Source: Anaerolineae bacterium
Lineage (GTDB): Bacteria; Chloroflexota; Anaerolineae; Aggregatilineales; Phototrophicaceae
Reading direction: 5' to 3'
NCBI GenBank assembly: GCA_019912985.1
Contig: JAIOHN010000764.1
Coordinates: 1 to 46,138, forward strand
Length of the DNA: 46,138 nucleotides
In this document: positions 7,736 to 16,780 of the stretch, piece by piece
Layout of the letters: every line of letters begins with the position of its first letter
How positions within the stretch are numbered: position 1 is the stretch's first letter
Notes under the pieces: model-generated
Told to the model about the DNA's origin: nothing
The model's input: the letters and a program-made list of their open reading frames with translations, nothing else
The model's database searches: none
Translations under genes and position numbers: made by a program

Positions 7736-9079
7736 ATGCAGAAAAAGATTCATTTACTCCTCGCGTTTGTGCTCATCTTCAGCCTGTCCGGGGCGGCCAT
7801 CGCTCAGGATCCGGTCAGTCTGACCATGTGGACATGGAAGATCTTCCATGTGCCGGGTCTGGAAGCAGTCGCCGCCAATTTTGAGGCGGAAACCGGTATT
7901 CATGTCGATATTCAGGCTTATAATCCGGATGACGTGTACCGCACCAAGATCACGACTTCAGCCCAATCAGGCGAACTGCCCGACATCCTCTCTTACTGGT
8001 CTGGGGGACAGTGGGAGCTGGCGGCGACAGATAATCTGGTCGAGCTGACGGATGTGGTCGACGCGGACTGGGCCGGCGAGTTCCTGCCCGGCACATACGA
8101 AAAGCAGTCTGTCGTTACGCAGGACATCTATGACAACTGCCAGGCGGACGTGGAATGCACCTACTCCAATCTGGAAATGGGCCAGTCCTTCAGTGTTCCC
8201 TATCTGGCCGGTCAGGCATTCTTCGTCTATGGCAACAAAGCCCTGATGGAAGAAGCGGGCCTGGACCCGACCGTCGCCCCTGCCACCGCTGAAGAGTGGC
8301 TGGATATGATGAACACCATCAAGGAACAGACAGGCGTCGCCGGGCTGGTCACTGGTGTGCAGAATCCGGACGTGCTCCAGTTCTGGCTGTTCAACCCGCT
8401 GCTGATCACCAGCTGTGGCCCCGAACAATACGATGCCATCTACGGCGCTGAAGCCAGCTTTACCGATCCCTGCGCGATTCGCGTCCTCAATTGGATCAAC
8501 GAACTCAGCGTTAACGACCTGTGGATGCCCGGTATCCTCAGCACCAATATCGACCCGGCGGACGTGGCCTTCTCGCAGGAGCGCGCGGCCTTCGACCTGG
8601 GCGGTACCTACACCCTCGGCTTCCTGATCGAACAGGGTATGGACCCGGACAACATCATTTCGTTCCCGGTGCCACCGCTGGCCGATGCTGAACTCTCCAC
8701 ACTGGAAATCGCCCCGGCACCGCTGATTGATGCCATGGTGACCACCGACAGTGAGCATCCAGATGAAGCGCTGCAATTCCTGCGCTACCTGACCTCACCG
8801 GCACAGATGGAAGTTTTCGCCAAGACTGTGGGCGACCTGCCAGCAGTGGCTGTCTCCTCTGACCCCGAACTGGTCGGGTCGGTGATGCCGGGCCTGCTGA
8901 ACGCCATTAGCGAATACTCACCCTTCCAGGATGCAACCACACCGCAGCTCAGTGAGCCCAGCGATGTGCTCAAACTGGGTTTGCAGCAGTTCATCACGGG
9001 CGAAATAACGCCTGAAGAACTGGCGCAGAACATCGACGCCGCTAACGAAGCCGCCTGGGCGGAACGTACCGGCGGGTGA
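7736..9079 (+). CDS. Sugar ABC transporter substrate-binding protein
   Basis: A 447-residue extracellular binding protein of the maltose-binding type (SBP_bac_1). Residues 1-24 form a Sec signal peptide ending AIA-Q. The mature part shows VSLTMWTWK, a LPDILSYWSGG segment and many conserved aromatic residues. It captures a sugar or oligosaccharide outside the membrane and delivers it to the two permeases encoded next. An AGGAGAG ribosome site lies 6-8 bases before ATG. Unlike the two Tat-exported binding proteins at 27283 and 31512, it uses the Sec route and is only distantly related to them. The substrate cannot be read from the sequence. Confidence 0.9.
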   Translation: MQKKIHLLLAFVLIFSLSGAAIAQDPVSLTMWTWKIFHVPGLEAVAANFEAETGIHVDIQAYNPDDVYRTKITTSAQSGELPDILSYWSGGQWELAATDNLVELTDVVDADWAGEFLPGTYEKQSVVTQDIYDNCQADVECTYSNLEMGQSFSVPYLAGQAFFVYGNKALMEEAGLDPTVAPATAEEWLDMMNTIKEQTGVAGLVTGVQNPDVLQFWLFNPLLITSCGPEQYDAIYGAEASFTDPCAIRVLNWINELSVNDLWMPGILSTNIDPADVAFSQERAAFDLGGTYTLGFLIEQGMDPDNIISFPVPPLADAELSTLEIAPAPLIDAMVTTDSEHPDEALQFLRYLTSPAQMEVFAKTVGDLPAVAVSSDPELVGSVMPGLLNAISEYSPFQDATTPQLSEPSDVLKLGLQQFITGEITPEELAQNIDAANEAAWAERTGG

Positions 9080-9120
9080 TCCACCTGATAGTCTTGAAGT
9101 AGGCGATTTGTAAATCTCCG

Positions 9121-9148
9121 TAAGGGGATGCAGCCATGCATCCCCTTA
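9121..9148 (+). promoter_or_regulatory. Intercistronic stem-loop
   Basis: A perfect 11-base stem (TAAGGGGATGC, 6-base loop AGCCAT, complement) lies between the binding-protein and first permease genes, with no T run after it. Such hairpins protect the 3-prime end of the upstream message and raise binding protein over permease levels, as in maltose operons. The same arrangement follows the other two binding-protein genes here. Confidence 0.6.
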
Positions 9149-9177
9149 TGCCATTCTAGCTATCAGGAGTATGCGTT

Positions 9178-10158
9178 ATGCCTTCAATGACGGATGTCTA
9201 TTCAACTGCGTCGACGAAGCCGCGCCGCAGCCTGAGACAAATCATCAATGACAATATTGGCTTCCTCTTCATCCTCCCGGCACTGATCCTGTTCCTCGTT
9301 TTCGGGTTGTATACCGTGGTCTTTGCCATCGCGCTCAGCTTCTTCCGCTGGAACGGCTTTGGCAGTTTTTCGATCCTGCCACCGGCCTGTGAGCTGCCGG
9401 AATGCGCCTTTGTGGGCTTGAAGAATTTCCAGGATTTCCTGTACGCCAACCCCACCGAATCCCAGTTTTTCTGGCAGGCATTTCAGAACAACATCATCAT
9501 CGCCATTGCGGTGACGGTCGGCACGATTCTGATCGCGCTGCCGCTGGCACTGGCGCTGAACCGTGCTTTGCGTGGGCAGACGATCTACCGCACGCTGATG
9601 CTGCTGCCGATGGTCACCACCGGTATCGCCGTGTTTTACGTGTGGTCGTTCATCTATGAGCCGGATGGTTCACTCAACGCCATTTTGCAAACAGTCGGGC
9701 TGGAAGCGTTGCGCGCCAGACAGGGTTGGTTAGGCCAACCGGATACGGCGCTTGCCGCGTTAATCGTGGTCATGATCTGGGGCGCGGTGCCTTTCGCCAT
9801 GATTCTGTACTTGGCAGGGTTGCAAACCATCGAAAAAGACCTGTTTGACGCGGCGGCAATCGACGGTGCCAATGCCTGGCAGGTCGTGTGGCGTATTGTG
9901 TGGCCGCTGCTGCGCCCGATCACGGTGATTATCGTCATCACCAGCTTTAACAGCTCCATTCAGGGCTATGAGCAGGTCTATCTGATGACCAATGGCGGCC
10001 CGGCAGGTCATACGGAAGTGGTTGGTTTACAAATCTTCAACTACGGTTTTGGCGACCAGCGGCAGTTAGGGATGGCAAGCGCTATGTCCTGGACCCTGTT
10101 TGTCCTGGCATTCATCGTTGCAATGGCAAACCTGCGGTTCTTCCGCTCGCAGACCTGA
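9178..10158 (+). CDS. Sugar ABC transporter permease, MalF-like
   Basis: A 326-residue inner-membrane permease with six or so membrane segments and the EAA coupling loop (KDLFDAAAIDGANAWQVV...PLLRP) that docks onto the ATPase. A short insertion with CELPECAF lies in the first extracellular loop; the two Cys residues could form a disulfide. It follows the binding-protein gene after a stem-loop and pairs with the permease at 10167. A TCAGGAG site precedes ATG. The order binding protein, MalF-like, MalG-like is that of carbohydrate uptake family 1 transporters. Confidence 0.92.
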   Translation: MPSMTDVYSTASTKPRRSLRQIINDNIGFLFILPALILFLVFGLYTVVFAIALSFFRWNGFGSFSILPPACELPECAFVGLKNFQDFLYANPTESQFFWQAFQNNIIIAIAVTVGTILIALPLALALNRALRGQTIYRTLMLLPMVTTGIAVFYVWSFIYEPDGSLNAILQTVGLEALRARQGWLGQPDTALAALIVVMIWGAVPFAMILYLAGLQTIEKDLFDAAAIDGANAWQVVWRIVWPLLRPITVIIVITSFNSSIQGYEQVYLMTNGGPAGHTEVVGLQIFNYGFGDQRQLGMASAMSWTLFVLAFIVAMANLRFFRSQT

Positions 10159-10166
10159 GGTTCAAT

Positions 10167-11027
10167 ATGATGAGTTTTGCAAAGCGATTTTTGCCAAGTA
10201 AGGTATTTTACTACGTCATTCTGACCATCTATGCTGCGATCAGCATCTATCCATTTTTGTGGATGGTGTCTTCATCGCTGAAGTCGAATCGTGAGGTCTA
10301 CGGCAACAAGTCACTGATTCCCAACGAATTTCACTTTGAAGTCTTGATCGACACCTGGAACCAGCTTGAATTTTTCAAGTACTCAGTCAACAGTGTGGTC
10401 ATCTCAGTGACCACCGTGTTGGGGATTATTTTGGTGTATTCGATGGCCGGATATGGTTTTGCCAAGACGGAATTCAAAGGACGGGATATTTTCTTCCTCG
10501 GTTTCCTGGGCGTGCTGCTGGTGCCGGGAGTCTCCGTGCTCATCCCTCTGGTCCAATTAGTGCGGTCACTCGGATTAGGCGGGGCGAATGCCAGCCAGGC
10601 GGCGACTTACGCGGGTTTAATCTTGCCGATGATCAACGGTGCGGGACCGTTTGCGATCTTTTTCTTCCGCAATTTCTTCCGTTCGCTGCCCAATGAGCTG
10701 CATGACGCAGCGCGTGTCGATGGGTGCAGCGAGTGGGGGATTTACTACCGCATCTATCTGCCGCTCTCTGCACCCGTGATTGCAACGGTGGGCATTCTCA
10801 ACTTTATTGCCAGTTGGAATGGCTACATTCTGCCGTCGATCCTCATCAACAATGAGGACTGGTTTACATTACCGCTCAAACTGCGCGACCTGGACTTGCA
10901 GGCGGTGATTCAGTGGAACGTCCGTATGGCGGGTTCCCTGATTACGGTAGTACCGATTATTATCCTGTTCCTGCTGCTCCAGCGCTATTATATTCGCGGT
11001 CTGACTGCCGGTGCCACCAAAGGCTAG
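10167..11027 (+). CDS. Sugar ABC transporter permease, MalG-like
   Basis: A 286-residue permease with six membrane segments and an EAA loop (NELHDAARVDGCSEWGIYYRIYLPLSAP). It is the second half of the membrane channel with the product of 9178 and starts 8 bases after it. The operon stops here without an ATPase gene, so this importer must share an ATPase. Candidates are the three encoded at 35260, 36445 and 38263. The stop codon overlaps the 3-prime end of a convergent small gene. Confidence 0.92.
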   Translation: MMSFAKRFLPSKVFYYVILTIYAAISIYPFLWMVSSSLKSNREVYGNKSLIPNEFHFEVLIDTWNQLEFFKYSVNSVVISVTTVLGIILVYSMAGYGFAKTEFKGRDIFFLGFLGVLLVPGVSVLIPLVQLVRSLGLGGANASQAATYAGLILPMINGAGPFAIFFFRNFFRSLPNELHDAARVDGCSEWGIYYRIYLPLSAPVIATVGILNFIASWNGYILPSILINNEDWFTLPLKLRDLDLQAVIQWNVRMAGSLITVVPIIILFLLLQRYYIRGLTAGATKG

Positions 11028-11266
11028 GCCAGAACCGCCTCTTGTTTCAACAGCCAGACCCGGGCGACTGTTTTGCAGAGAATGGTGAGGTTTCTGGAGC
11101 GGTTGTGTTCTCCGGCAGTTTCGGCAAGACACAGCAGAATTTCCCCATTTTGGGGGTCTGTTTCCAGCAACTGCCAACCAGCATAACGCGCTGCCAGTTG
11201 AGCCGCATTCATTTCTGTGGCGGTTACCCGGGGAATCATTGGTAAACGTTCCGATAACGACTTCAT
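11024..11266 (-). CDS. Small hypothetical protein, 80 residues
   Basis: An 80-residue soluble protein beginning MKSLSERLPMIPR and ending LLKQEAVLA. A strong AGGAGGG site (11273-11279) lies 6 bases before the ATG at 11266. An in-frame ATG at 11272 would touch the ribosome site, so 11266 is preferred. The sequence looks like a compact alpha/beta protein (AARYAGWQLLETDPQNGEILLCLAET, then a basic helix). No family is recognised. It overlaps the end of the permease gene by 4 bases, tail to tail. Confidence 0.6.
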   Translation of the reverse strand: MKSLSERLPMIPRVTATEMNAAQLAARYAGWQLLETDPQNGEILLCLAETAGEHNRSRNLTILCKTVARVWLLKQEAVLA

Positions 11267-11414
11267 CTTCATCCCTCCTACCTATGTAATGCAATGCATG
11301 ACTGCGGTTTCATCAGGGACTAACAAGCCACGAACGGAGTGCGGGGTTATGGATACTGGATGATGCTTTGGGGAATGAGGATACCCACAACCTGGGGTTG
11401 GATACTTTAACCAG

Positions 11415-11420
11415 ATTATA
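11415..11420 (-). promoter_or_regulatory. Possible -10 element for the 80-residue gene
   Basis: The complement reads TATAAT at 11420-11415, with AT-rich DNA upstream and a weak -35 (TTGCAT, about 19 bases away). It would give a leader of about 135 bases ahead of the ATG at 11266. The -35 is poor, so confidence is low. Confidence 0.3.
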
Positions 11421-11513
11421 GCATAAAATGTAATGTGAAATGCAAGCTAGCGGCGCGACATATAGCAATTTCTAAGTTTTGAGTCGGGAAGCAGCCATGC
11501 CTTGCTGCATTGA

Positions 11514-11906
11514 TCAAGTGTGCAAGAGAAATTGATTTCCGTCGGGATCGACAAACCGTGCTTCTTGATCACCATCACCATCGCCGTATGCGTGACGGAT
11601 AAGCTCCATCGTGAAGTGTACACCGCGCTGTTTCAACTCCTGATAGGTGGCTTCAATATTATCGGCTGTGAAAACCATACCACTGCTAGCGCCAATGCGG
11701 GGGTCATCTGGATCGGCTGGCGCATATAAAGCAATTTGAGTAGCGTACTCGGCTTTGCGAGATGAGGCAGGCATCAGCCAAACGAGGTGGTTTTCGTCAT
11801 CTTTGTATTCCGCGACCTGCTCGAAACCCAGCTTTTGTGAGTAGAATTCAACTGCCCGCTTGAGATCACGCACATAGATGGTAATCATCTGAAGATGGCT
11901 TATCAT
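11514..11906 (-). CDS. VOC family protein (glyoxalase/dioxygenase fold)
   Basis: A 130-residue single-domain VOC protein. Paired beta-alpha-beta modules are visible: ITIYVRDLKRAVEFYSQKLGFE in the first, FTADNIEATYQELKQRGVHF and ARFVDPDGNQFLLH in the second. Members bind a metal or small ligand and act as glyoxalases, epimerases, dioxygenases or antibiotic-binding proteins. The VDPDGN ending is the usual form. A GAGGGGACA site precedes ATG. It stands alone and no pathway partner tells its substrate. Confidence 0.88.
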   Translation of the reverse strand: MISHLQMITIYVRDLKRAVEFYSQKLGFEQVAEYKDDENHLVWLMPASSRKAEYATQIALYAPADPDDPRIGASSGMVFTADNIEATYQELKQRGVHFTMELIRHAYGDGDGDQEARFVDPDGNQFLLHT

Positions 11907-12150
11907 TGTCCCCTCATAGGAAGTGGTAGGAACAGATGTTCACATCATACATTCGAACTACGAGAAGAACAATTTGGCAGCGTTGCTCATTGCCTCGCCC
12001 TATGAGTTTTAGGAGCAATCTCATAAGTGACTGAGTTCAGGGCTTGGTATTATTGGCTAAAGTGCGAACTACTGGCGTGAGTAAATCTGGACAGACTCCA
12101 ATCAGGCCAGCGTGTTGGGGCGAAAAAACAGCGGAGAGAAAGCAGCAGAT

Positions 12151-13590
12151 ATGGCGGAGATTTTGAGCGCGCAGACCCTGCGCCAGATGACAACCTGTAC
12201 GCGCCGGGTGTGGCTCGACCGTTATGGCGACGCAGCAGTACAGGTCCCGGTGGATAACTTTTTTGCGCAGCAGGGCATTCGCCACGAGCAGTTGGTGCGC
12301 GAAGAAGTCATTGGTGAGACGGTGCAGATTGCGGCAGCCTCGTGGGAAGAAATGGTGCAGATCACGCACACGCACCTGCAAGCGGGTACTGCCGGGTTGT
12401 TCGGCGCGGCGCTGGAACGCAGGCTCGATCTCGATGTGGCGGTGATCGTGCACGGTCGGATCGACGGCTTGCTGCGTGTCTCGGAACCTTCCGACCTGGG
12501 CGGCTGGTCTTATCGCCCGATCGAGATCAAACAGCGGACCAGGCTCAACCCTGCCGACCTGCTCCAGCTTGACCTTTATCTGTGGCTGCTGGAAGCCGTG
12601 CAGGGCGTGACACCAGAAGGCGAATTCTGGCTGGGGCGCGATGACAGTGGCATGCCGCTGTACCGCCTGCCCCACAGCTATGATCACGACCGGCTGCAAG
12701 CGGCTTTCCAGGAAGTCGCCGTGGTTTATCAGACCGTGGAAGCCCCCGCCATCTACCTCGGCAAGCACTGCGATCTTTGCCCATGGAGCATGTCATGCCG
12801 CGAAAAGGCCCGCGCCGAAAACAGCGTGACGCTGCTCTCTGGCCTGCGGCGAGATACCTGGCTCGGGCTGCGCCAGATGGGCGTGGAAACGATTGATGAG
12901 GCGGCGGCCCTGGATGTCGAAACACTGGCGAAGCTGCCGGGTGTGGGCGCGAAAAGCGCCGTGCGGCTGCTGGCCGGGGCGCGCTCGATGGCCGAGGGTC
13001 AACCGCAGTGGCGTGCGCCGCTTGCAGCAATAGCCCGCCAGCCAGGAATCATGCTCGACCTGGAAACGGCTGCCGACAGCACCCCCTGGTGCTTCGGCTG
13101 GCTGACGCCCGATGGCGAGACGCAGGTGGCGGTGGTCGATGCTTACTGCGACACAGGCGATTTCGCCCTGCCCGATGGCACAACCGCGACCATCGTTGAG
13201 GACAGTGACAGCGGCTGGATGCTGCTGGCGGAGGCCGCGCAGCGCTGGCCGGGGCCGATCTATCATTGGAGCAATTTCGAGCAGCAGATTTTGCGGAAGA
13301 CCGCCCCGCCGGATGTGGTGGAGCTACTCGAGGATCGCCTGCATGATCTGCTGGCGACCTGCAAACAGGCGGTCATGCTGCCGACCGGGGGCTACAGCAT
13401 CAAAAAAGTGGGACCGTACCTCGGCTATCACTGGCCGGCGCATTCCAGCGCCATGCAAGCCTGGGGTGATTATCAGCGCTGGCTGCTGGACAGTGACCGG
13501 GACGCGTTGGCGCGCGCCTGTGCCTACCAGCGCGCGGATGTCGAATCCCTTCAGGTGGTGTGGCAGTGGCTGGTCGATCACACGCCGTGA
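12151..13590 (+). CDS. TM0106-type RecB-like nuclease with HhH and RNase H-like domains
   Basis: About 479 residues from the ATG at 12151, which has a GGAGAG site; a GTG at 12112 is in frame but less likely. Three modules are seen. The N-terminal PD-(D/E)XK domain shows VHGRIDGLL and PIEIKQ. It has one Cys near the start (CTRRVW) and a late cluster CDLCPWSMSC, as in Cas4/AddB-type iron-sulfur nucleases. A helix-hairpin-helix (LAKLPGVGAKSAVRLL) follows. The C-terminal DEDD domain shows MLDLETA, HWSNFEQQIL and DVESLQ. This is the layout of TM0106-family putative nucleases, whose biological role is unsettled but likely in DNA repair. It stands alone, convergent with the glycosyltransferase gene. 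Confidence 0.85.
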   Translation: MAEILSAQTLRQMTTCTRRVWLDRYGDAAVQVPVDNFFAQQGIRHEQLVREEVIGETVQIAAASWEEMVQITHTHLQAGTAGLFGAALERRLDLDVAVIVHGRIDGLLRVSEPSDLGGWSYRPIEIKQRTRLNPADLLQLDLYLWLLEAVQGVTPEGEFWLGRDDSGMPLYRLPHSYDHDRLQAAFQEVAVVYQTVEAPAIYLGKHCDLCPWSMSCREKARAENSVTLLSGLRRDTWLGLRQMGVETIDEAAALDVETLAKLPGVGAKSAVRLLAGARSMAEGQPQWRAPLAAIARQPGIMLDLETAADSTPWCFGWLTPDGETQVAVVDAYCDTGDFALPDGTTATIVEDSDSGWMLLAEAAQRWPGPIYHWSNFEQQILRKTAPPDVVELLEDRLHDLLATCKQAVMLPTGGYSIKKVGPYLGYHWPAHSSAMQAWGDYQRWLLDSDRDALARACAYQRADVESLQVVWQWLVDHTP

Positions 13591-13624
13591 CTGGCATGCT
13601 CAGTGACCAGCACTGCCTGAATCA

Positions 13625-14383
13625 TCAGGGTGTTTTGTGGGCTGGCGTGCGCGAAGGCTGCGATGAGCCTGGAATGAGCTGCCACAGCAGATAAGCCTGC
13701 AAACGCAAATGCGATTTAATCACCTGCGCCGCCTTCATGCTGGAACGTCCACCCGTGCGCCCGTGCAGCGTGGTTGGATACTCGGCCACACGAAAACCCG
13801 CGCGGATAGCATTCACCAGCAGTTCTGTCCCTTCCGGGAAACCCTGCGTGCCAAAATAGACATTTTCGATCACCGGGCGGCGGTAAGCGCGGAAGAGTGA
13901 GGTCCAGGTGTGCAGGCCGCTCTTCACCAGCAGACGGTATGGCAGCGACGCGCCAATGCTGAACAGGCGGCGATGGAAAGCCACGCCCTCGGTCGTCCCT
14001 TTGGCGCGGTACGGTGATGCGGTCACGATGTCCGCGTGATTGATAATGATGTGCGAAAGCAGCTGCGGGATCGTGTTGAAATCATAAGTGCCATCAAAAT
14101 CTGTGGTAATAACGATCTCGCCAGTGCTGTGTTTAAAACCGGTGCGGAGGGCTGCGCCGATGCCCTGATTCTGCTCGTGGCTGATAATGTGTACGTCAGG
14201 GTCATTCCGGAAAGCCGTTTCCAGTCGGGATAGGGTATCGTCCCGGCTGCCGTCATTGACTAAAATCATCTCAACGTCATAATGCTGTTGGCGCAGATAA
14301 GAGAGGGTCTGTTCCAGCGCCATGGCGGTGTTGTCGACGTTGTCAGCTTCGTTGAAGACTGGAATCACAATTGAGAGTTTCAT
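13625..14383 (-). CDS. Family 2 glycosyltransferase
   Basis: About 252 residues starting MKLSIVIPVFNEADN at 14383, where a GGGGAGG site lies 8 bases upstream; an earlier start at 14407 lacks such a site. GT-A fold motifs are clear: ILVNDGSRDDTL for nucleotide binding, NQGIGAALRTGF, and TDFDGTYDF as the metal-binding DXD-type motif. It resembles dolichol- or polyprenol-phosphate mannosyltransferases and probably moves a sugar from a nucleotide donor to a lipid carrier at the inner face of the membrane. There are no membrane segments at the C-terminus. No glycan cluster surrounds it. Confidence 0.88.
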   Translation of the reverse strand: MKLSIVIPVFNEADNVDNTAMALEQTLSYLRQQHYDVEMILVNDGSRDDTLSRLETAFRNDPDVHIISHEQNQGIGAALRTGFKHSTGEIVITTDFDGTYDFNTIPQLLSHIIINHADIVTASPYRAKGTTEGVAFHRRLFSIGASLPYRLLVKSGLHTWTSLFRAYRRPVIENVYFGTQGFPEGTELLVNAIRAGFRVAEYPTTLHGRTGGRSSMKAAQVIKSHLRLQAYLLWQLIPGSSQPSRTPAHKTP

Positions 14384-14842
14384 CTTGTTGCCTCCCCATT
14401 CACACATTAATAAGGTAAACCCCGCGCCTTGCCCTTACCTAAATACTGTTTGTTATCTTGACCGGAAACAAGGGACTTATCATCGATAAGAACACTGCGC
14501 CATAACGATTCAGGCATCCACCTCTGCTCGAAATTTCAAAGTTCAGTGGAGGATAATCGCAGCCCAGGCATCAAATTTTCTAGAAAATAAGCAATCTTTT
14601 GGGCTTATGAGGTTTGCTGCAAACGAGGTAAGAGCGCCCTTATCAATAGTCTACAGCATTTTTAGGGTTTGAGTCGAGATTTATATAAAAAGTGTTATGT
14701 GTTAGGGTCGCCAGACGAGTTTTCGTCCAGGCTCATGCGCATACCAAGTAAGCAAACTTGAGGGGATTCGTGCGGCAAGCGACCCTACCCCGCGGACAGA
14801 TCATCGTGGAGGAATAAGCCGCTTGCCAGTGAAGAGACGGGG
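14384..14842. other. Intergenic region with structured inverted repeat
   Basis: About 460 bases without a gene. An inverted repeat TAGGGTCGC (14703-14711) and its complement (14779-14787) enclose a GACGA-GTTT-TCGTC hairpin (14714-14727), an ATGCGCAT palindrome and a CTTG/CAAG pair. These could fold into a multibranch structure in either direction. The rest is AT-rich and featureless to me. Confidence 0.3.
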
Positions 14843-15121
14843 TTATTCGTCGAAAGGCTCATCGTCCGCATCATGATTTTTGCGTTTGGGTTTCTCCGGT
14901 GGTACGGATGAGCGCTGCTGACTGATCGCCAGAAAGGTGCCGATGAAGGTGGCCGCGACGGCAATGAAGATGACGAACAACTGGATCGGAAAGCCTCGTT
15001 CGGAATTACTCGTCTGGGTCGCGGTTCCGTTGTTCATAGCGAGACCGGCGACCAGGAGCAAGCAAGCAATGCCCAGGATGAACACCAGGCCCAGCACCCA
15101 CATACGACGCTGCGTAAACAT
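14843..15121 (-). CDS. Two-pass membrane protein, 92 residues
   Basis: A small protein with membrane segments near residues 8-28 and 46-66, a short polar loop (NNGTATQTSNSERGF) and a charged tail KPKRKNHDADDEPFDE. An AAGGAACAACC site precedes ATG. It lies about 100 bases downstream of the triplicated secreted-protein genes on the same strand and could be at the end of their transcript. No family is recognised. Confidence 0.7.
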   Translation of the reverse strand: MFTQRRMWVLGLVFILGIACLLLVAGLAMNNGTATQTSNSERGFPIQLFVIFIAVAATFIGTFLAISQQRSSVPPEKPKRKNHDADDEPFDE

Positions 15122-15218
15122 GGTTGTTCCTTAATCAATAAACATCACCATATCTTATGAACCTATACGAGGAATACCCTTTTAGGGTTGCATCCATCGC
15201 CAACGCGTGCAGCCAAGT

Positions 15219-15977
15219 TTAGTCGTGAAGTAATTCTATGGCTTCGCTGCATGAAGCATCCACCTCGCCTGCAATCCAGCGCTGCATCACCTCGTCGGGA
15301 AGATAATAAGTGTAGGTTAATCGATCCCGGGCTTCCTCTTGATAGGTAGTAGGGGTGAGATAGTAAACGTGCTCAACCTGAAATGCATCCAGCATATCCC
15401 TGATCTCACACGTCTGATTATCCGCCAGCAGTTCAAGAATTAAACCTTGTTTGCGATAGTACAATGTCATGATATTATCGTAAACACTTCCTCCAACACG
15501 AATGACATCAGGTTGCTTCAGCTGTTGCAGTGCATCCGCCAGTGTGACGGATACATTGGGTTTAATCTGCATCGCGCTCATCACGCCATCCCGAAAACTG
15601 AGGAAGCTTCCAATGCTGGTTCTTCCTCCAAAGGAGACATTTCGCCAATAAAAATGAATTCCACCTTCATCCAGAAGCGGCTGTAAATTGAGATTTGAGT
15701 GGACCACCGGTAAATCGTCATCAGTACGGCCAACCTCAACGAACTCATTCCAGAAAAGGTCCGCATTTGCAGAAAGGATTTGAAACGCTTCCTCGGCGGT
15801 AGTTTCACCCGCGCGCATCCCCAACCAGCAGGGCGGCGTGCAGGGATCGCCCACAATGAGCGAGGGCATTTCCGGGGTTGGCTCCGGCGCTTCCTGACTC
15901 GAAACCGTCTCTGCCCAGCCCACAAATATGAGCAGTATCAAGAGCATCGCTACCGTTTTTGAGAACAAGACTCGCAC
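15219..15977 (-). CDS. Secreted tandem-repeat family protein, copy 1
   Basis: A 252-residue protein with an N-terminal signal peptide (hydrophobic about 5-23, cut near SSQ), then a Pro/Thr segment EAPEPTPEMPSLIVGDPC. The PCWLGMRAGETTAEEAFQIL block resembles a repeated domain often seen in secreted Chloroflexota proteins. The rest is alpha/beta with VSVTLADALQQLKQPDVIRVGG and YYLTPTTYQEEARDRLTYTYYLP. The GTG start is supported by AAGGAGGG three bases upstream, shared with copy 2. Three near-identical genes lie in tandem; this is the last transcribed. Two Cys in the PC..PCW region and others near the C-terminus may pair outside the cell. Function is unknown. Confidence 0.8.
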   Translation of the reverse strand: MRVLFSKTVAMLLILLIFVGWAETVSSQEAPEPTPEMPSLIVGDPCTPPCWLGMRAGETTAEEAFQILSANADLFWNEFVEVGRTDDDLPVVHSNLNLQPLLDEGGIHFYWRNVSFGGRTSIGSFLSFRDGVMSAMQIKPNVSVTLADALQQLKQPDVIRVGGSVYDNIMTLYYRKQGLILELLADNQTCEIRDMLDAFQVEHVYYLTPTTYQEEARDRLTYTYYLPDEVMQRWIAGEVDASCSEAIELLHD

Positions 15978-15993
15978 GGACCCTCCTTGTTTG

Positions 15994-16746
15994 TTAATTC
16001 CTCAGCGATTGAATGGCTTCGCTGCATGAAGCATCCACCTCACCCGCGATCCAGCGCTGCATCACGTCGTCAGGAAGATAATCAGTGTAGGTTAATCGAT
16101 CCCGAGCCTCTTCTTGATAAGTAACGGGCGTGAGATAGTAAATATACTCGACTCGAAAGGCATCCATCATATCTCTGATCTCGCACGTCTGATCATCCGC
16201 CAGCAGTTCAAGAATCAAATGCGGCTTACGATAGTACAGCAGCACAATATCATCATAAAGGCGTCCTCCAACACGAATGACATCGGGCTGCCCCAGCCGT
16301 TGCAGCGCATCCGCCAGTGTGACCGTCACATTGGGTTTAATCTGCATTGCACTCATCACACCATCCCGAAGCCTGAGGAAGCTTCCAAGATTGGTTCTCC
16401 CATCAAAGCTGGTTCTTAGCCAGAAAAAATCAATTAATTCTTCCTTCAGAAGCGGCTGTAAATTGAGCACGGCATCCAGGTAATGATCACCGTTGCTGTT
16501 TACTTCAATAAGGTCATTCCAGAAACGGTCCGCGTTTTTAGAAAGAATTCGAAATGCTTCCTCAGCGGTAGTTTCACCCGCGCGCATGCCAAACCAGCAG
16601 GGCGGTGCGCACGTATCGCCCACAATGAGCGAGGGCATTTCCGGGGTTGGCTCCGGCATTTCCTGACCCGAAACCGTCTCTGCCCAGCCCACACAAATGA
16701 GCAGCCCAAGGAGCATCGCCATAGTTTTTGAAAGTAAGACTCGCAC
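15994..16746 (-). CDS. Secreted tandem-repeat family protein, copy 2
   Basis: A 250-residue paralogue of the products at 15219 and 16781. The signal peptide region is nearly the same as in copy 1, including the GTG start and AAGGAGGG site. The segment LIEVNSNGDHYLDAVLNLQPLL matches copy 3 instead. So the gene is a patchwork of its two neighbours, most simply explained by unequal exchange or gene conversion. Domain order is as in copy 1: signal, Pro/Thr linker, PCWFGMRAGETTAEEAF block, alpha/beta region. It starts 16 bases before copy 1 and follows copy 3 by 34 bases. Confidence 0.8.
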   Translation of the reverse strand: MRVLLSKTMAMLLGLLICVGWAETVSGQEMPEPTPEMPSLIVGDTCAPPCWFGMRAGETTAEEAFRILSKNADRFWNDLIEVNSNGDHYLDAVLNLQPLLKEELIDFFWLRTSFDGRTNLGSFLRLRDGVMSAMQIKPNVTVTLADALQRLGQPDVIRVGGRLYDDIVLLYYRKPHLILELLADDQTCEIRDMMDAFRVEYIYYLTPVTYQEEARDRLTYTDYLPDDVMQRWIAGEVDASCSEAIQSLRN

Positions 16747-16780
16747 GGACCCTCCTTGTTTGTAAGACGGCAGTTGCTGC

